From contig WMCF01000021.1 in the NCBI GenBank assembly GCA_009792885.1, positions 102,803-166,802 of the forward strand: a stretch of 64,000 bases of DNA, read 5' to 3'. This document shows, one piece after another, positions 35,443 through 47,900 of this stretch. The notes below the pieces were generated by a model. It was not told the DNA's origin. It saw only the letters and a list, made by a program, of their open reading frames with translations, and searched no databases. This DNA comes from Eremophila alpestris peregrina. Taxonomy: Eukaryota; Chordata; Aves; Passeriformes; Alaudidae. A program made the position numbers and the translations under genes. Within the stretch, counting starts at the first letter, position 1; every line of letters starts with the position of its first letter.

Positions 35443-37084
35443 CTAAGTTCAGTCTTTAATTAGTGTGGTCGGTGTTCTGAAGGTGTCAATGAGCAAACAT
35501 TTTCTTCCCCATTGTGTTAGCAAACTGCACAGCTGTGCTGATATGGGAGCACTGCATAAGTGCTTTCTTTCATAGAAGCTCTTGGTGTCATTGTAAGCTT
35601 TGAAAGCAGATGGACCATTTTGCCTGGAATTGTGCAGAAAAACTGCTTGAGGCACTTACATGCCCCTTCCAGACTTTGGTGGTTCAGGCTGGGCTTGTCC
35701 AAGCTGGAAGTAACACCCAAAGTGATAGCTTTATAGTGGAAATGGCTTGTAGCATTAACTGGTCGTGTTTGTGTTTAGCTCTCTGAGGGAGCTCTGCTTG
35801 GGCCTGATCAGCAGGAGGGACCAGAGCCCAGCTCAGTTACCAGGCTGTAGATCAGCTGACAGCATGGCTGAAACTCCAAGGCTAGCTGGAATCCATGGGA
35901 ATTGGGTGGATGTTGTTCCACTCCCTTGAACTGCCATACAATGGGCTCACACTGAGCATATAATGTGCTAGGAATAATTCTGCACTGGAGAAAACAGGGG
36001 GGTATGGATTGTGCAAGGGTGGTGTGCTCAAATTCAGGTCTCTAGCTGTGCTCACCCTTTCTTGCTACATACAGCTGCAATTGCATGGGAAATCATGCAA
36101 CTTCTGTTGATTACTAAGGGAACCTGCATGAGGGGAAAGATAGAGCAAGCTTGTTATTTAAGCATATTTGTTAATCTCATATCTTGTTTAAAAAAAAAAA
36201 GAATTCTGAAGTTACTCCAGGAGGGACCTGTTAGGGTTTTCCCTGCCCTTGTGTATGATGTGTTACAGAGAACTGGAATTGAGGAAGTGAGCAGGTGAGG
36301 GTCTGATTGCTTAGGGATCATATTCTCCAGGGCACTGTGACACCTAGTGACAGCATTTCCAATGTTTACAGATTGGATTTTCACTCTCCAGTCACTCTTT
36401 TGCTCTCAGTTCAGCCAAATGTTACTTACCAGCCTGATCTCAAGTCACTGAGACTCTTTTCATGGGAGTAGAAATGACCACAAATTATGATAAATTTCAT
36501 GGTGGCTTTTTAATTATAACATGGATATTCATATCTGCTTGGTGTGCCTCTCTAACTTTCCCTGGAAAGTTGAGGATTGACTTACACAAGGGTTTCTGTT
36601 ACCCTGGCTGGGTGTCTCTGGGTGTGAGTAATCCTTATACAGGTATTTTCAGACTTGCATGAGCAGTGCAGAAGCATCAATGTCCTGTGGTGCAGTAGAA
36701 TCTGCTGTGATAAAGCTGTTCCTTTGTCTCTTGGTTTTAGAACTCAGCAGGAGGAGTGAGTTTGTATATCAAAATGCTAACAGTTTTGATCTTAACTTCT
36801 CCTCTCTGATATTAACAGTTAGACTCCAACACCTGAAAGGCCTAAGGAGACATTGAGGGTAACTTGGAAATCCCTCAAGTAAATAATGAAAAATATTCTG
36901 TCTGAATAACTTCTAATTAACTGTAGTTAGTAGTTAAGCAATGCCTTTGGCTGCTTACATCAAGACCTGAAACTGCTTTTTCCTTTTGGACAAGGAGAAT
37001 CAAACTGTCCCTAGGTATTCCCAAATACTATGTTTTAGCAGATAGCATGTATGATACATCAACCATTGTCCATATGTATTTTAG

Positions 37085-37215
37085 AGCATCTCCTTGGAAC
37101 ACCTGAAGTCCATATGGCTATGTATGATGAAGACATCTTGAAAAATCCCTTTTATTTGGCCATTCAGAAGAAACGTCCTGATCTATGCAGCAAAGTTGCA
37201 GAACTCCATGGTATT
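37085..37215 (+). CDS. ANKRD27: ANKRD27 coding exon 1 with start codon
   Basis: The acceptor (ATGTATTTTAG) is at 37084. There are 29 nt of 5' UTR, then ATG at 37114 and residues 1-34, [18 protein letters not shown] through LHGI, with a GTAAGT donor. The context of the first ATG is weak (C at -3), and a second in-frame ATG is at codon 3. Confidence 0.93.
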
Positions 37216-40200
37216 GTAAGTAAAAAAAGTGTATTTAAAAGCTGCCTACTGAATAGTAGCTATTTGAATTTCAACCATATGTCTGGTATGAAACATGTAA
37301 AGATTAATTCAAGCCTACGGAGCTTGGAAATGAAGCAGAACAATTTTTAGTTTAAGTTGCATGTTATTTACTAATATGGACCTCTTGATATATTGCAAGG
37401 TAGTAAAAAGCTAAGGCTGATGTTGTTTCTAAACTCTACAGGAGACTTACTTTTTTTTCCATGAACTGAAGTTACATATTCTCTCACAAGTTTGTAATTT
37501 AAATGGTATTGGCATTTTGAAATGCCTGGTGGTCAGGCATTTACTCATTTGACAGCTTTTTACATAGCAAAATAAAGCTATTAAACTGGCCTGGAATAAA
37601 AACTCCAGTCCTTGATATTTACTAATAAGAGTATTTTGCAATTAATTTTCATTCACAATTAGAGTGTGTAGAGACTCCAATAAACATGGAGGTTCTTGTT
37701 ACCTGATGATAACATTTCTTTCTAAATAAGAATTTGTCCCAAACTGGCAAATCTGTTGGTCTAAACCCAAGATGTTTATCTTAGATATTTTTCTTTCTGA
37801 TGGATTTTCATTTGAGTTTGAAAATATACTTCACTTTTTTATTAGCTGCTTAAAATTAAGTCATTTGTTGTCATTTTAAGTCATTTGTGACTGGTGCTAA
37901 GTAACTAAAGATTTAATTTACTTCCCTTAGTATTGTTTGCTTTAGTTGCATCTGTCAGCATTTTTCAGAGAGGTTACTAAGTGAAATTTCTGGGTTAATT
38001 ACTAGACTGTGTCTAGTGATAACGTTTCATTTTTATTTAAATAAAAGCATGTATCGTTCCTCTATGTTTATTGTAAATACTTACAAGCCAAATTTAATTG
38101 CTTGCCTCTTAAGGACAAAAGGTATTGATATGTAGCTGGCAATACATGGTATTCAGCTTGATTTAACTTCTTCTAGGTGCTAGTTCCATGCAAAGGAAGC
38201 CTTTCAAGCAACAGTCTTTCTACCTGCCAGTTTGAATCTTATGTTCTGAAGCCACTGGAAGAAAAATTTCAAACCTTAAATGGAAAGGTATTTCTATTTT
38301 GTATCTGAATGGAGCTTGGGGACACTCCAGTGAGTGATTCACTGCTGACTGATTGTGTGACCTCATGGTTACAGAAGAGGCAAGCAGGGCTGACACTGCA
38401 CAGGATCCCAGGTTTTTCACCTGTAATTTTGCAGTACAGTGTGAGAACTTGGACACACAGCTTGCTCTAGAGATAGTTTGCAGGCTGCCATCTGGATCTT
38501 CCTATTCCAGATGTCCTCACAGGAGTTGCTGGGAAAAGAAAGCCAAGTGTGAGAAATACAGACAAATGTGTGTGGTGTTTTTCTGAGGCTGGGCTTAAGT
38601 CCTGGTCTTAAGCTGTTGGATTTTTTCCATTTCCTTTCTACTGAATGTGCTCTAAAATCTGCAAACAAGACCTTGGTGATTGTCTGAAACCTCCTCTAGT
38701 AGTAGACTGGTATAAGAAGTGGCTGTGGGCAAGGTTCAGGCAGCCAGTGCACAATGAAGGAGCCTTTGTGGCAACACAGCATGAAAATGTGAAATTTCTC
38801 CAATTTGGAGCTTTCTCACCTTGCAAGTTTCTCTTCTCCCCCTTGGCAATGTAACTGCGCCAGGCAGAAGCCAAAGAGTAACTTTTTTCTGGCAGAATTT
38901 CTCACTTGATCTGCTCCCTGTCTTGTTTCAGGAGATCTTCATCCAAGGAAACCTCATCATTCTAGGAGCTGGTTTCAATTGTGCTCTCTCGGTACCTGTT
39001 CTTTTTGAGGAGACCTTTTACAATGAAAAAGAAGAAAGCTTTAGTATATTGTGCATAGCTCATCCACTGGAAAAAACAGGAAACTCAAGTATGTATTGGT
39101 GTCAGTTTGGTGGCTGCCTTTGCACAGTCAGCAAAGGAGTGTTTGATGTGCTTAATAAATATGTTCATTCTGCGAAGTGTTGGCTTGGTGTAAAGCCCTG
39201 GCATTTATGAGCTTGCTGGGCCAGATGTTGGTGTGCTGCTGTAGAGAAATAGCAAATTGCTTCAAGCAAAACTAGTGCTGAGACTGGGGCATAAATCCTG
39301 TAGAATTAAGAATCATCTTTGGAGTATTCAGTACAGCATGATTTTTCTTAGCTGTGCTCAGTTTAGTGCTGACTGCTTAAAAAAGGGATTTAATCCTAGA
39401 TGTGACCATGTGTGTCTTGAGATGCAAGGTGGATGCACAAAAATCTGCAGAGGTAAATTCTTTCATGATTATTTGTAGGGAGATAGAGGTTGTGTGGCAG
39501 AGTTAGGTAGCAACCTCCTGCTGGTGGCCCAACTTTTGAAGTTGAATGTCTCCATTTTTGTCCTGCACTGAAAGTGCTCCATAAGGCTGTGACACTGTTT
39601 TCAAGACTGCTGTCAATACTGTGAATGTTAACAGCATGTCCTTATGATCCTGTATGACAATCTATGGTTACTAATTAAGAAGAGAAGCTCCTTAAGAAAA
39701 AAGCTTCCGCTTTTTCTGAAATAAAAATATTAGTCTTCCTAAATAAGTAACAATATTTGAAACAAGTGAATGTAGAGAGAAGTAGGACTAGGGTAGTGTG
39801 GAAGTGGTACTGTGAGGAAAGTATGGAAGGCTTTCTGAAAAAAAACAAAACACCCCAGCTGCCATTCATGTATCTTCAAATTCTATAAGTGTTAATGTAT
39901 ATCTGAAAAAGTACTCTTGTGGTATTCTTTATAGCCATTACTTAATGTATTGCAGTCTTTCAGAAGTGAAGGAGTTTCTAGTTTCAAAAGTAATTAGAAA
40001 AGGATTATTTAAGCCTCTTATTAGCTGGCTGCCTTTGACTGCACATGAAAGGTTTGCCTAGAAAAAAATGTTAGAATTCTATGTGAGGGGTTCATTTGTC
40101 TTATTCAGAAGACAAGTGGGATTGCTTTAATGTTGCTGCATGTAACTTTGCTCTCCCATCCAGAGAAAGCATGTCTAAATAAAGAATAGCTTATGTATAA

Positions 40201-43200
40201 GTCCAAGATGGGATTTTTGCAGCTCACTTCAAGCACTCTGACTTCCTGCATGGGCACTGTGTCAACACTGTAATGTGCTTTTCTTCTATGTTCAAGCTTG
40301 GCTTACACAACTCATAAGCTGAGTGCATGTGGTAGTAAATTATCCCAGTGTAAAAAAAACAAGTGAAATCTATTTTAGCTGTTCCAAATAAATACTTAAC
40401 ATAAAAAGCAAGGAAGCCTGCTCAAATGTGACACATTAAATTCTTTTAATTAAAGGCAGTACCTCTAGTTAAAGGTGCAGTGAGCACAAGCTGGCTGTAT
40501 GTGTAGGGACAAAATGTATTTTACCATGCATACATATTAAGCCTGTATGTTAATTCTTGGCTTTTATTTTAGGTGAATCTACAGCTTCATCAAACTCCTA
40601 TTGTCTTAAAAACATTGAAGATGTTAGAGAGTTCTTGGGAAGGCACTGTGAGAGATTTGATAAATACATAGGATCTTTCTATAGAACATTTAAAGAACAT
40701 GAAAGGAAAAGCCTCCGCCACTACATAGTCAGTATCCTCCTTCCTCATGTCTCATTTGCTAAATATAACTGCTGCTCTTATCTTTGCCTTATTGAGCTTT
40801 TCTGTGTCAGAGTGGCCTAGAGTTGTGAAAGGGGAGGAGGGAGAAGTGGTAATTCACATTTAAGAATTTCACTATCTGAACTGTTTAGTAAATACAATTA
40901 CTGCTGCTAAAGTTCTTACCATACTGTACACTTTTGAGACAGGGAAGACTTCATTAGTGTAGGTTTTGTTCCTTCAAGTCCTATTTATGTGAATCTGATG
41001 GCTTTTCTTTTCTCTCTCCTAGGATTCTGTCAATGCACTTTATACCAAATGCCTGCAGCATCTTTTGAGAGATTCACACTTGGTAAAGACTTACTCCCCT
41101 AAGTACATAGTACAGTGTTACTTAAGCAATAAATGATCTGACTTTCTCTTGCTGTTTATGGCTTTGCTTTTCTAGAAGATGCTTGCAAAGCAAGAAGAGC
41201 AGATGAATATGATCAAACAAGCAGTTGAAGTAAGCATCTGAAATAAAGGAAAATATTTAGCAAGCTGTTTTTAATTCTCCTTCTCATGCCTAAAATATAC
41301 TGGTTTTTTTCCTACAGATGTATATCCATCATGCTATTTATGATCTAGTCTTCAAATATGTGGGGACCATTGAGGCAAGTGAGGTAAGTTCCTTTGATTG
41401 CTACATACTAGTGATGTTCATCTAAGGCATTTAAAAAACCTGTTGCCTTTCTGTTGATTAGGATGCTGATTTTAATAAAATCACAAGGAGCCTTCAAGAC
41501 CTGCAGCAAAAAGACATTGGAGTGAAGCCTGAGTTCAGGTGAGAGAGATGACTGTGCATTCTTTGAAGAGTCACTGAGATCCTGTCTTTAATAGGATCAT
41601 GCCAGCCAAAAAGTGTCTTCCTTCAGATGCAGCAAGTTGTTTTATATTTTCATTTGAGATGTAAAATCAAAGTTTTGCAAGTGTCATCTGAGGATAATCT
41701 TTGCATTGATGGTAGTCTCCTTTACTTTTATGTTTTTAAGCCATCTACAGGATACAGAAATGGAGGTGCACTTGGAGTAGAAGTGGGAATATTTTTGAAC
41801 CATTCTTCAATTCTGCTCTGAATGAGTTCAAACTTGGGCTTTGGACATCCTGCAGAGGAGCTCTATGCTAATCATTCCTTTCTAATTATTTTGTAGTTTT
41901 AATATCCCACGTGCAAAGAGAGAACTGGGTCAGTTGAACAAATGCACTTCCCCCCAACAGAAGCTGCTTTGTCTGCGTAAAGTTGTACAAATTATTATGC
42001 AGTCTCCAAGCCAAAGAGGTCAGTAATCAGTCAGCTCATAACTTTAAACTTAACCAGCACACGCAGAGCACTTCAGTATATAAACAACTGTTTGGATGGC
42101 ACTTGGATCAAACCCAGTTGAGCTGGAGTCTCTGAGGTCTCTGAGCAGAGCAAAAGGGAAGGGAAGTGGGGTAGATGTGTCAGCACTGGTTCCTGTGGGC
42201 TGAGTTGGGGTATTGGGTTAGCTTGTTCATGTTTTAGCTTGGACATGGAGGAAGCTCCCAGCTGCCAGGACACTGAGGGTGATCCATTTTAAACACTGGG
42301 GATTGCTGCCAGATCATTCTTGTGTGTCCATGCTCCCCTTGATATCTTGAAATTGTACTCTTGAGATGCATCTTTTGCAAAATGCACTGTTGGGTGGGGC
42401 CAAACAAATGTGCTGCTGTGGATTACAGAAGTGATTCTGTGATGCAAAAGCACAATCCTCTTAACCTGGCATTTACTTTATCTAGCTTGAAATGAGAAGA
42501 TACTTCTGCAAAGCAAATAGAGTAGCACAGTGAACTTATGCTTTCTCTACTTAATCTCTTCTATTTTCCATAACCCAACAGTCTTCCTAGAGAAATGTAG
42601 AGAAATGAGCATAATCTTTGCCCTCAAGAATTTTAGAAGTCTTGAGCTAATGTTCTGGCCCTTGCTGTGTGGGAAGGGAGGAATGCCAGTCAAATATTGC
42701 AGTGTGTTGCACAAACTGCATCTGTGTGTTGGCTCCTGCAGACTATTTCAGTGAGAAATTGAGAATATTTGGAGGCCTGCCCTGGGCTCTCCATGCATTC
42801 TCTACCAGTAGAACTGGCCCTTAGTCTTGAGAGGCAGAACTTTTAGAGTTGTTGCCCTTTATTTGAACCATGGCATGACTAATACCAAATGTGAATTCTT
42901 TTTTTAGTTAACATGGAAACCATGTGTGCAGATGATCTTCTCTCTGTTTTGCTGTATTTGCTTGTAAAGACAGAAATCCCAAACTGGTATGTAATTGTTT
43001 TGGCTATATAGAACTCCTTCCTACCATCTTGTGTAGTGCTGCTATAGGGACAAATGTTTCTGAACATACAGTGATAACTTCCACTTTCAGTAAGAGGTCC
43101 TGTTGAAATGCAGAGAATGTTTTATAGGGCAAATAGCAAAGATGTGTTATATGTATAACTGAATTAAGGAGCTGTCAGGAATGTGCCTTTGTTTTGATTC

Positions 43201-44866
43201 TCAGCCTAGAAAAAAGTTGTAGTGGGAGGCCATTTCTCCACCACATCTGTGTCAATACAGCCTTCACAGAGTGGTTCTCTCTCCTCTGTGCTGGGAGCTG
43301 TGACACCTTTATGCATTTCAAGATTTGGTGCATTTCTTACAGAGAAGCTAGATGTGACTGTTTCATTACATCCTGCTAGCCTGTGCCAGTGTCTCCTCAT
43401 TTTCAGTACAAGTCCATCCCAGCTGTGCCTGAACTGATGCTCAGTGCTGTTACATCCTGCATCTGAGATCAGCATTTGGCCTTTAACTTGTAGCTATCAC
43501 TGTGGTGCTATTGGTGCTTGAAACATTGCTTCTCTCACTTCAAAGATGTTCATCTCCTACTACTGTCCTTGTCTCATCCTTCCTATTCCTTCTATGCAGT
43601 TAATAACTTTTCAGTGAATATTTAAGAGAAAAGTAGAGTTCACAGCTTCAACTTTTTTTTTTTTTCTCCCCAGGATGGCCAATTTGAGTTACATAAAGAA
43701 CTTCAGGCTTTGCAGTTCAGTGAAGGATGAGCTGGGGTACTGCCTGACCTCCATCGAGGCTGCCATTGAATACATACGGCAGGGCAACCTCTCTGACAGA
43801 TCCACAGTAAGCTACTTCTAAAGCCTGTCAAATGCCTTGCAGCTTATATCAAATCACTTGTAGTTCTGGGTACCTTTGTGGGTGTAAATCCAGCCAGAGA
43901 GTACAAATAACTAACACAAGAATTTCCTTTTTTTGCTTAAAAAAATGAGTGGAAGTGACTACCTGAAGTAAATGCTAAACTTACCTAAGTGGTTATAATG
44001 GAGTCCTCACTATGTACCAATATTTGTTCATTGTGTACTTCTTGAGGAAATACTTGAAATTTAAGTCTGTCTCTTCTTTTGGTTAGAGGAAAAACAATAC
44101 ACTGTGTTCTACAGATGAGTCTCCAGGATGTTTATCTCCTGTTTGTACTCTACCATGATTGTGAAAGCAGTGCAGTGCTTGGGAGCAGGCACAGCTGAAA
44201 ATTTTGTGTAATTTAAAAAAGCTTAGCTGTGCTAGCAGAATGGAGATAGCAGTGTAATTTAGAATTATTCAGTAGATCTTCATACTGGAAGAATTCCATG
44301 TGTTTGCAGTGCAGGTTACAATGCTGCACTGAGCTGATGGCTTGGAGGGGGTGCTGGGCTGTGAAAAGGTGCTGCTTGAAGGTCAAATTTGGCTCTTGGG
44401 ATCTCTAACATGGCAGGGGGTAGGAAACTTGTGGATGCATGAGGGATTTCCTACTGGGCAACCAGAACTGTCAATCTGGTCACATCCCTGGCAGGCCAGT
44501 CAAGGGTGATGCTGATTTAGAAACTTCTATAATTTAAGAACTTTGTAGATTATTTAGTCAAGGATCCAGTCTTACAATCCCTGTAAAATTTTCTACTGTT
44601 GTAAAACTAGGTTTTCCTGAGCTGATGTGGAAATGAAAAGGAGTGAACTTGGAACCAGAGTGAATTCAATGTGTCTCAGCCTGCCCAACTGCAAAGCACT
44701 GGAATTAAACTGCAGGGGCCAGAACAATGGTTCAGTGTGCAAGGCTTGGGATGGGACAACCTGGGGCACAGTCTTAAGAGCACTTAATGTAACATTTTTG
44801 CCTCTTGGTTTCGTTCTTTTCTGGGATTTTTCCATGAACTTGTTGTGCAAGTTTGTTTTGTATACT

Positions 44867-44912
<46 letters not shown>

Positions 44913-47900
44913 AGCACTTTTGTATTGTGTAAAGAGAGTGGTATTTCTTGTCTTAATTGAATTCCAAAAAAATAAAAATGTTAGTTTAAAAGAAACAACC
45001 TGCTATATGATTTTGCTTCCTGCAAGAGTCACTTGGCTGTCATTCACAATCAATATCCAAAGAGCAAAGCTGGTGCTCTGAAAGAGAAATGAAACCAAAG
45101 CAGAATTGTCTTCCACAACAGTGCCAGTAAGCTAAGATAGAATATACTGCTCTTAAATGTCTACAATAAAAACTGTTTCCTATTAAATGCCTGACCCTGT
45201 CCCTCTTGGTGTAGCTAAGGGACAGCATCTTTTATACTGGGATTGTATTTTAAGTGTTGTAACTGAAGTGCCACTGCCATTAAGGTGCTATATTTCTTTG
45301 GGAGGCACCTGTCTGGAAAGATAAACTGTGTGTTTGAGAAGTCTGAATGAGGACTTCAGTGTCTGCACCATGGGAAGAGCAAGCCATGAGTGTTTCTGCC
45401 CACACTTCAGCAGGATCAGCTCCAGACCTAAATAACTTCATCACCGTAGGGTGATTGTGCAAGACAAAAAGTCCTCTTGCATTGATTGCCTTTCCTTGGA
45501 GTCAGCCTGGCTGGAAGGCAGCACAACCTGAGGGTGAAGGGAGGGACAACTTGCTCTTAACACAGCTGGAAAGGAAAGAGCCACACCTCCCTGTTCTCCA
45601 GGGTAGGAGGAGGTGGCACACAATGCTCAGACTATGAGACAAAAATGGAAAAAGAATAGTGAGGAGGTGGAGGATCGTTGCTCTCCCTTCATAAAGTTAC
45701 CAGTTGAGATACTTCCTTTAATCTCTGGTAAAGGAGATGAACTCTGAAGCAGCAGCAGCAGCTGTCATCTTGCTGCCCTATGATTTCCTTCTCCAGATGG
45801 TGCTGGAAGGGGCTGTGGGGTTGAAGTGAGCAGGAGCTTTGCTGTGCCCTGGGGCTTCATTACAGCCCCTTATGTGGTTATGCTTAATTTTATGGCTGGC
45901 TTCAGATGGAGCTGCTGGCAGCTGAGTGATGCTGCTGTCCAACCCCTAATGAAGCTCAGTGCAGAAGGAAACTCAGCAGGGAACTAATGTACCCTGAGGG
46001 ATAATGGCATGTTCTCACCCTCATGGCAGTGAGAGGATTGCACTCAGGACTTCTTGCCAAATCCTTTCACCCAAGGTCATGCAAGTCTTTGTGAGACACT
46101 TTGGTTGTGGGGAAGAGAGGAGCCTGTAAAGCATGAGAGAGTCAGTTTTGTATTCTGAATTGTCAGCATTATTCACTTAGAATTCCTGTAAATAAGTGCT
46201 GGATATTAGCTCATTCCTGTGCACAGCTGATGTGTAGTAAGTTCAGAGGGTTCAAGTGAGGTATAAAAAGCCAGGGATTCAGAGCCAGCCATGAGGGAAG
46301 AGGCAGCATTTTGTTTCATGTCTGGAAAGAGCCTGAGATGGGGAAATGTTCCCTCATGCCCCTCCCCACCAAACACTTTATTAGCCTTAGTTTGTGTTCC
46401 AGAGTTCCTCTCCTGGCTTCTGTCACCTGTATTTCCTCCAAGTCATCAGCTGTAATCTCTGAGAATGACTTGGGATAGGTCATTACACAGGTACACCTTC
46501 GTAGGTACAATAATTTTTCTACACATTGTAGTGTTAGATAAAAAAGGTCAATGTTTGGGTGTGTATTTTCTAGACAGCACACGCTTAAACCACCTGAAAG
46601 TCCTGCTCAAAGCAATTTCTTTTTAAAAGAAACACAAATTCTTGGGCTTTAAGTAAAGCTGGTGCAAGTGAGTTCTGACTGAAGGCCCAAATTTGCTTAA
46701 TCCTTCAGTGACTATCTGATTCTGTTGTCATTCCATATTTCACTGTTGAAGATAGGTGGTTTCACCTGGGCTCTTTTTATCCTGATTTATAAAATAAATA
46801 TATAGTACTGCCACATTCGGGTTGCTGTCTCATGTGACTCTCTTAAAATAATGATTCCCCTTAGGGAAGTGTTCCCTAAGACACACACTGGAAGGAGCAG
46901 TACTGAAGCTGCAGTAGTTCTTGCCAATGGTTACTTAGGTTCTCCACAGTGAAAGTATAAAGCTGTCTGTGAGCATCCACACTAGAAATTCTGATTAGAC
47001 ATTAGGAACTTGTACCAGCAGTTACATTTTTGATCAAATATTTCTTAGGGAAGTTATTCTTGTTCACAGTGAAGAATCTATCCAAGACCAGTGTTTTATA
47101 CCTTGTAATTCTGAGAAGATATGCTTGGTATCCTTAGATGAAATACTGAGATTTGAAAAGATTGGTAAATATTTGTCACCTTCATGTATCTAAATACAAA
47201 CAACTCCCTGTGAAACACAGAGAAAAGCTTCCATCTCCAGACCTCACAAACATGTTTCTAATGACATTTCTTGCTGAAAAGGGGTTTTTTTGGACAGCTT
47301 TATGAGAGGCATCTCTGTTGATTTTGAAATATGAATAGTCTAATTTTTAGAAAGTCTGAACTCAGCTGATCTTGTTTATTTGCAGTTTATGAGGCTCAAA
47401 TTTCATGGTAGCTTCTTAATGTAAGAGTGATTAAAACCAGTCTGACTCCATTTACATCTGGTCTTGACAGATTTTAATTGCAGAAGCCATAGCCCAGACC
47501 CTAAACTGACAAAGTCTGCCTGATACATGGGTGTGTGTCTTTAATGCAGTGGTTTGCTGTTCTGTGGAGGCTGAAGTCTTTCCATTTCTGGAGAGCCATT
47601 ATCCTCCAACAGCCCCACTGCCAACCACAGGCAGCTGTGGATCAGAACCAACCACGTGCAAAAGTCCCCATCTGCATTCTTAGAGAGTGCTTTCCTTAGC
47701 TTGTTGTTTTCTTTCATGGGAGGGTCAGTGCTGCCATCTCAGAATCTAACTCCACTTAATAATTCTCACCTGCCTTTGGAGGCATTTATATTTGTAGTGT
47801 ATCTTTAGCTGTCTCAGAGATAAGTACTGATGCAAGGGTTGCAGCTGTATCTGCTTAGCTCAAACCAAGCAGGAAATACCTCACAGATGGATCTGCTGCA

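Larger units (their letters stand above)
27159..37084 (+). other. Probable ANKRD27 intron 1
   Basis: Nearly 10 kb with no recognisable coding exon on either strand. It contains one CR1 copy (34869-35442) and a poly-T tract (about 31158-31181). The upstream end depends on the predicted donor at 27159. Confidence 0.5.
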
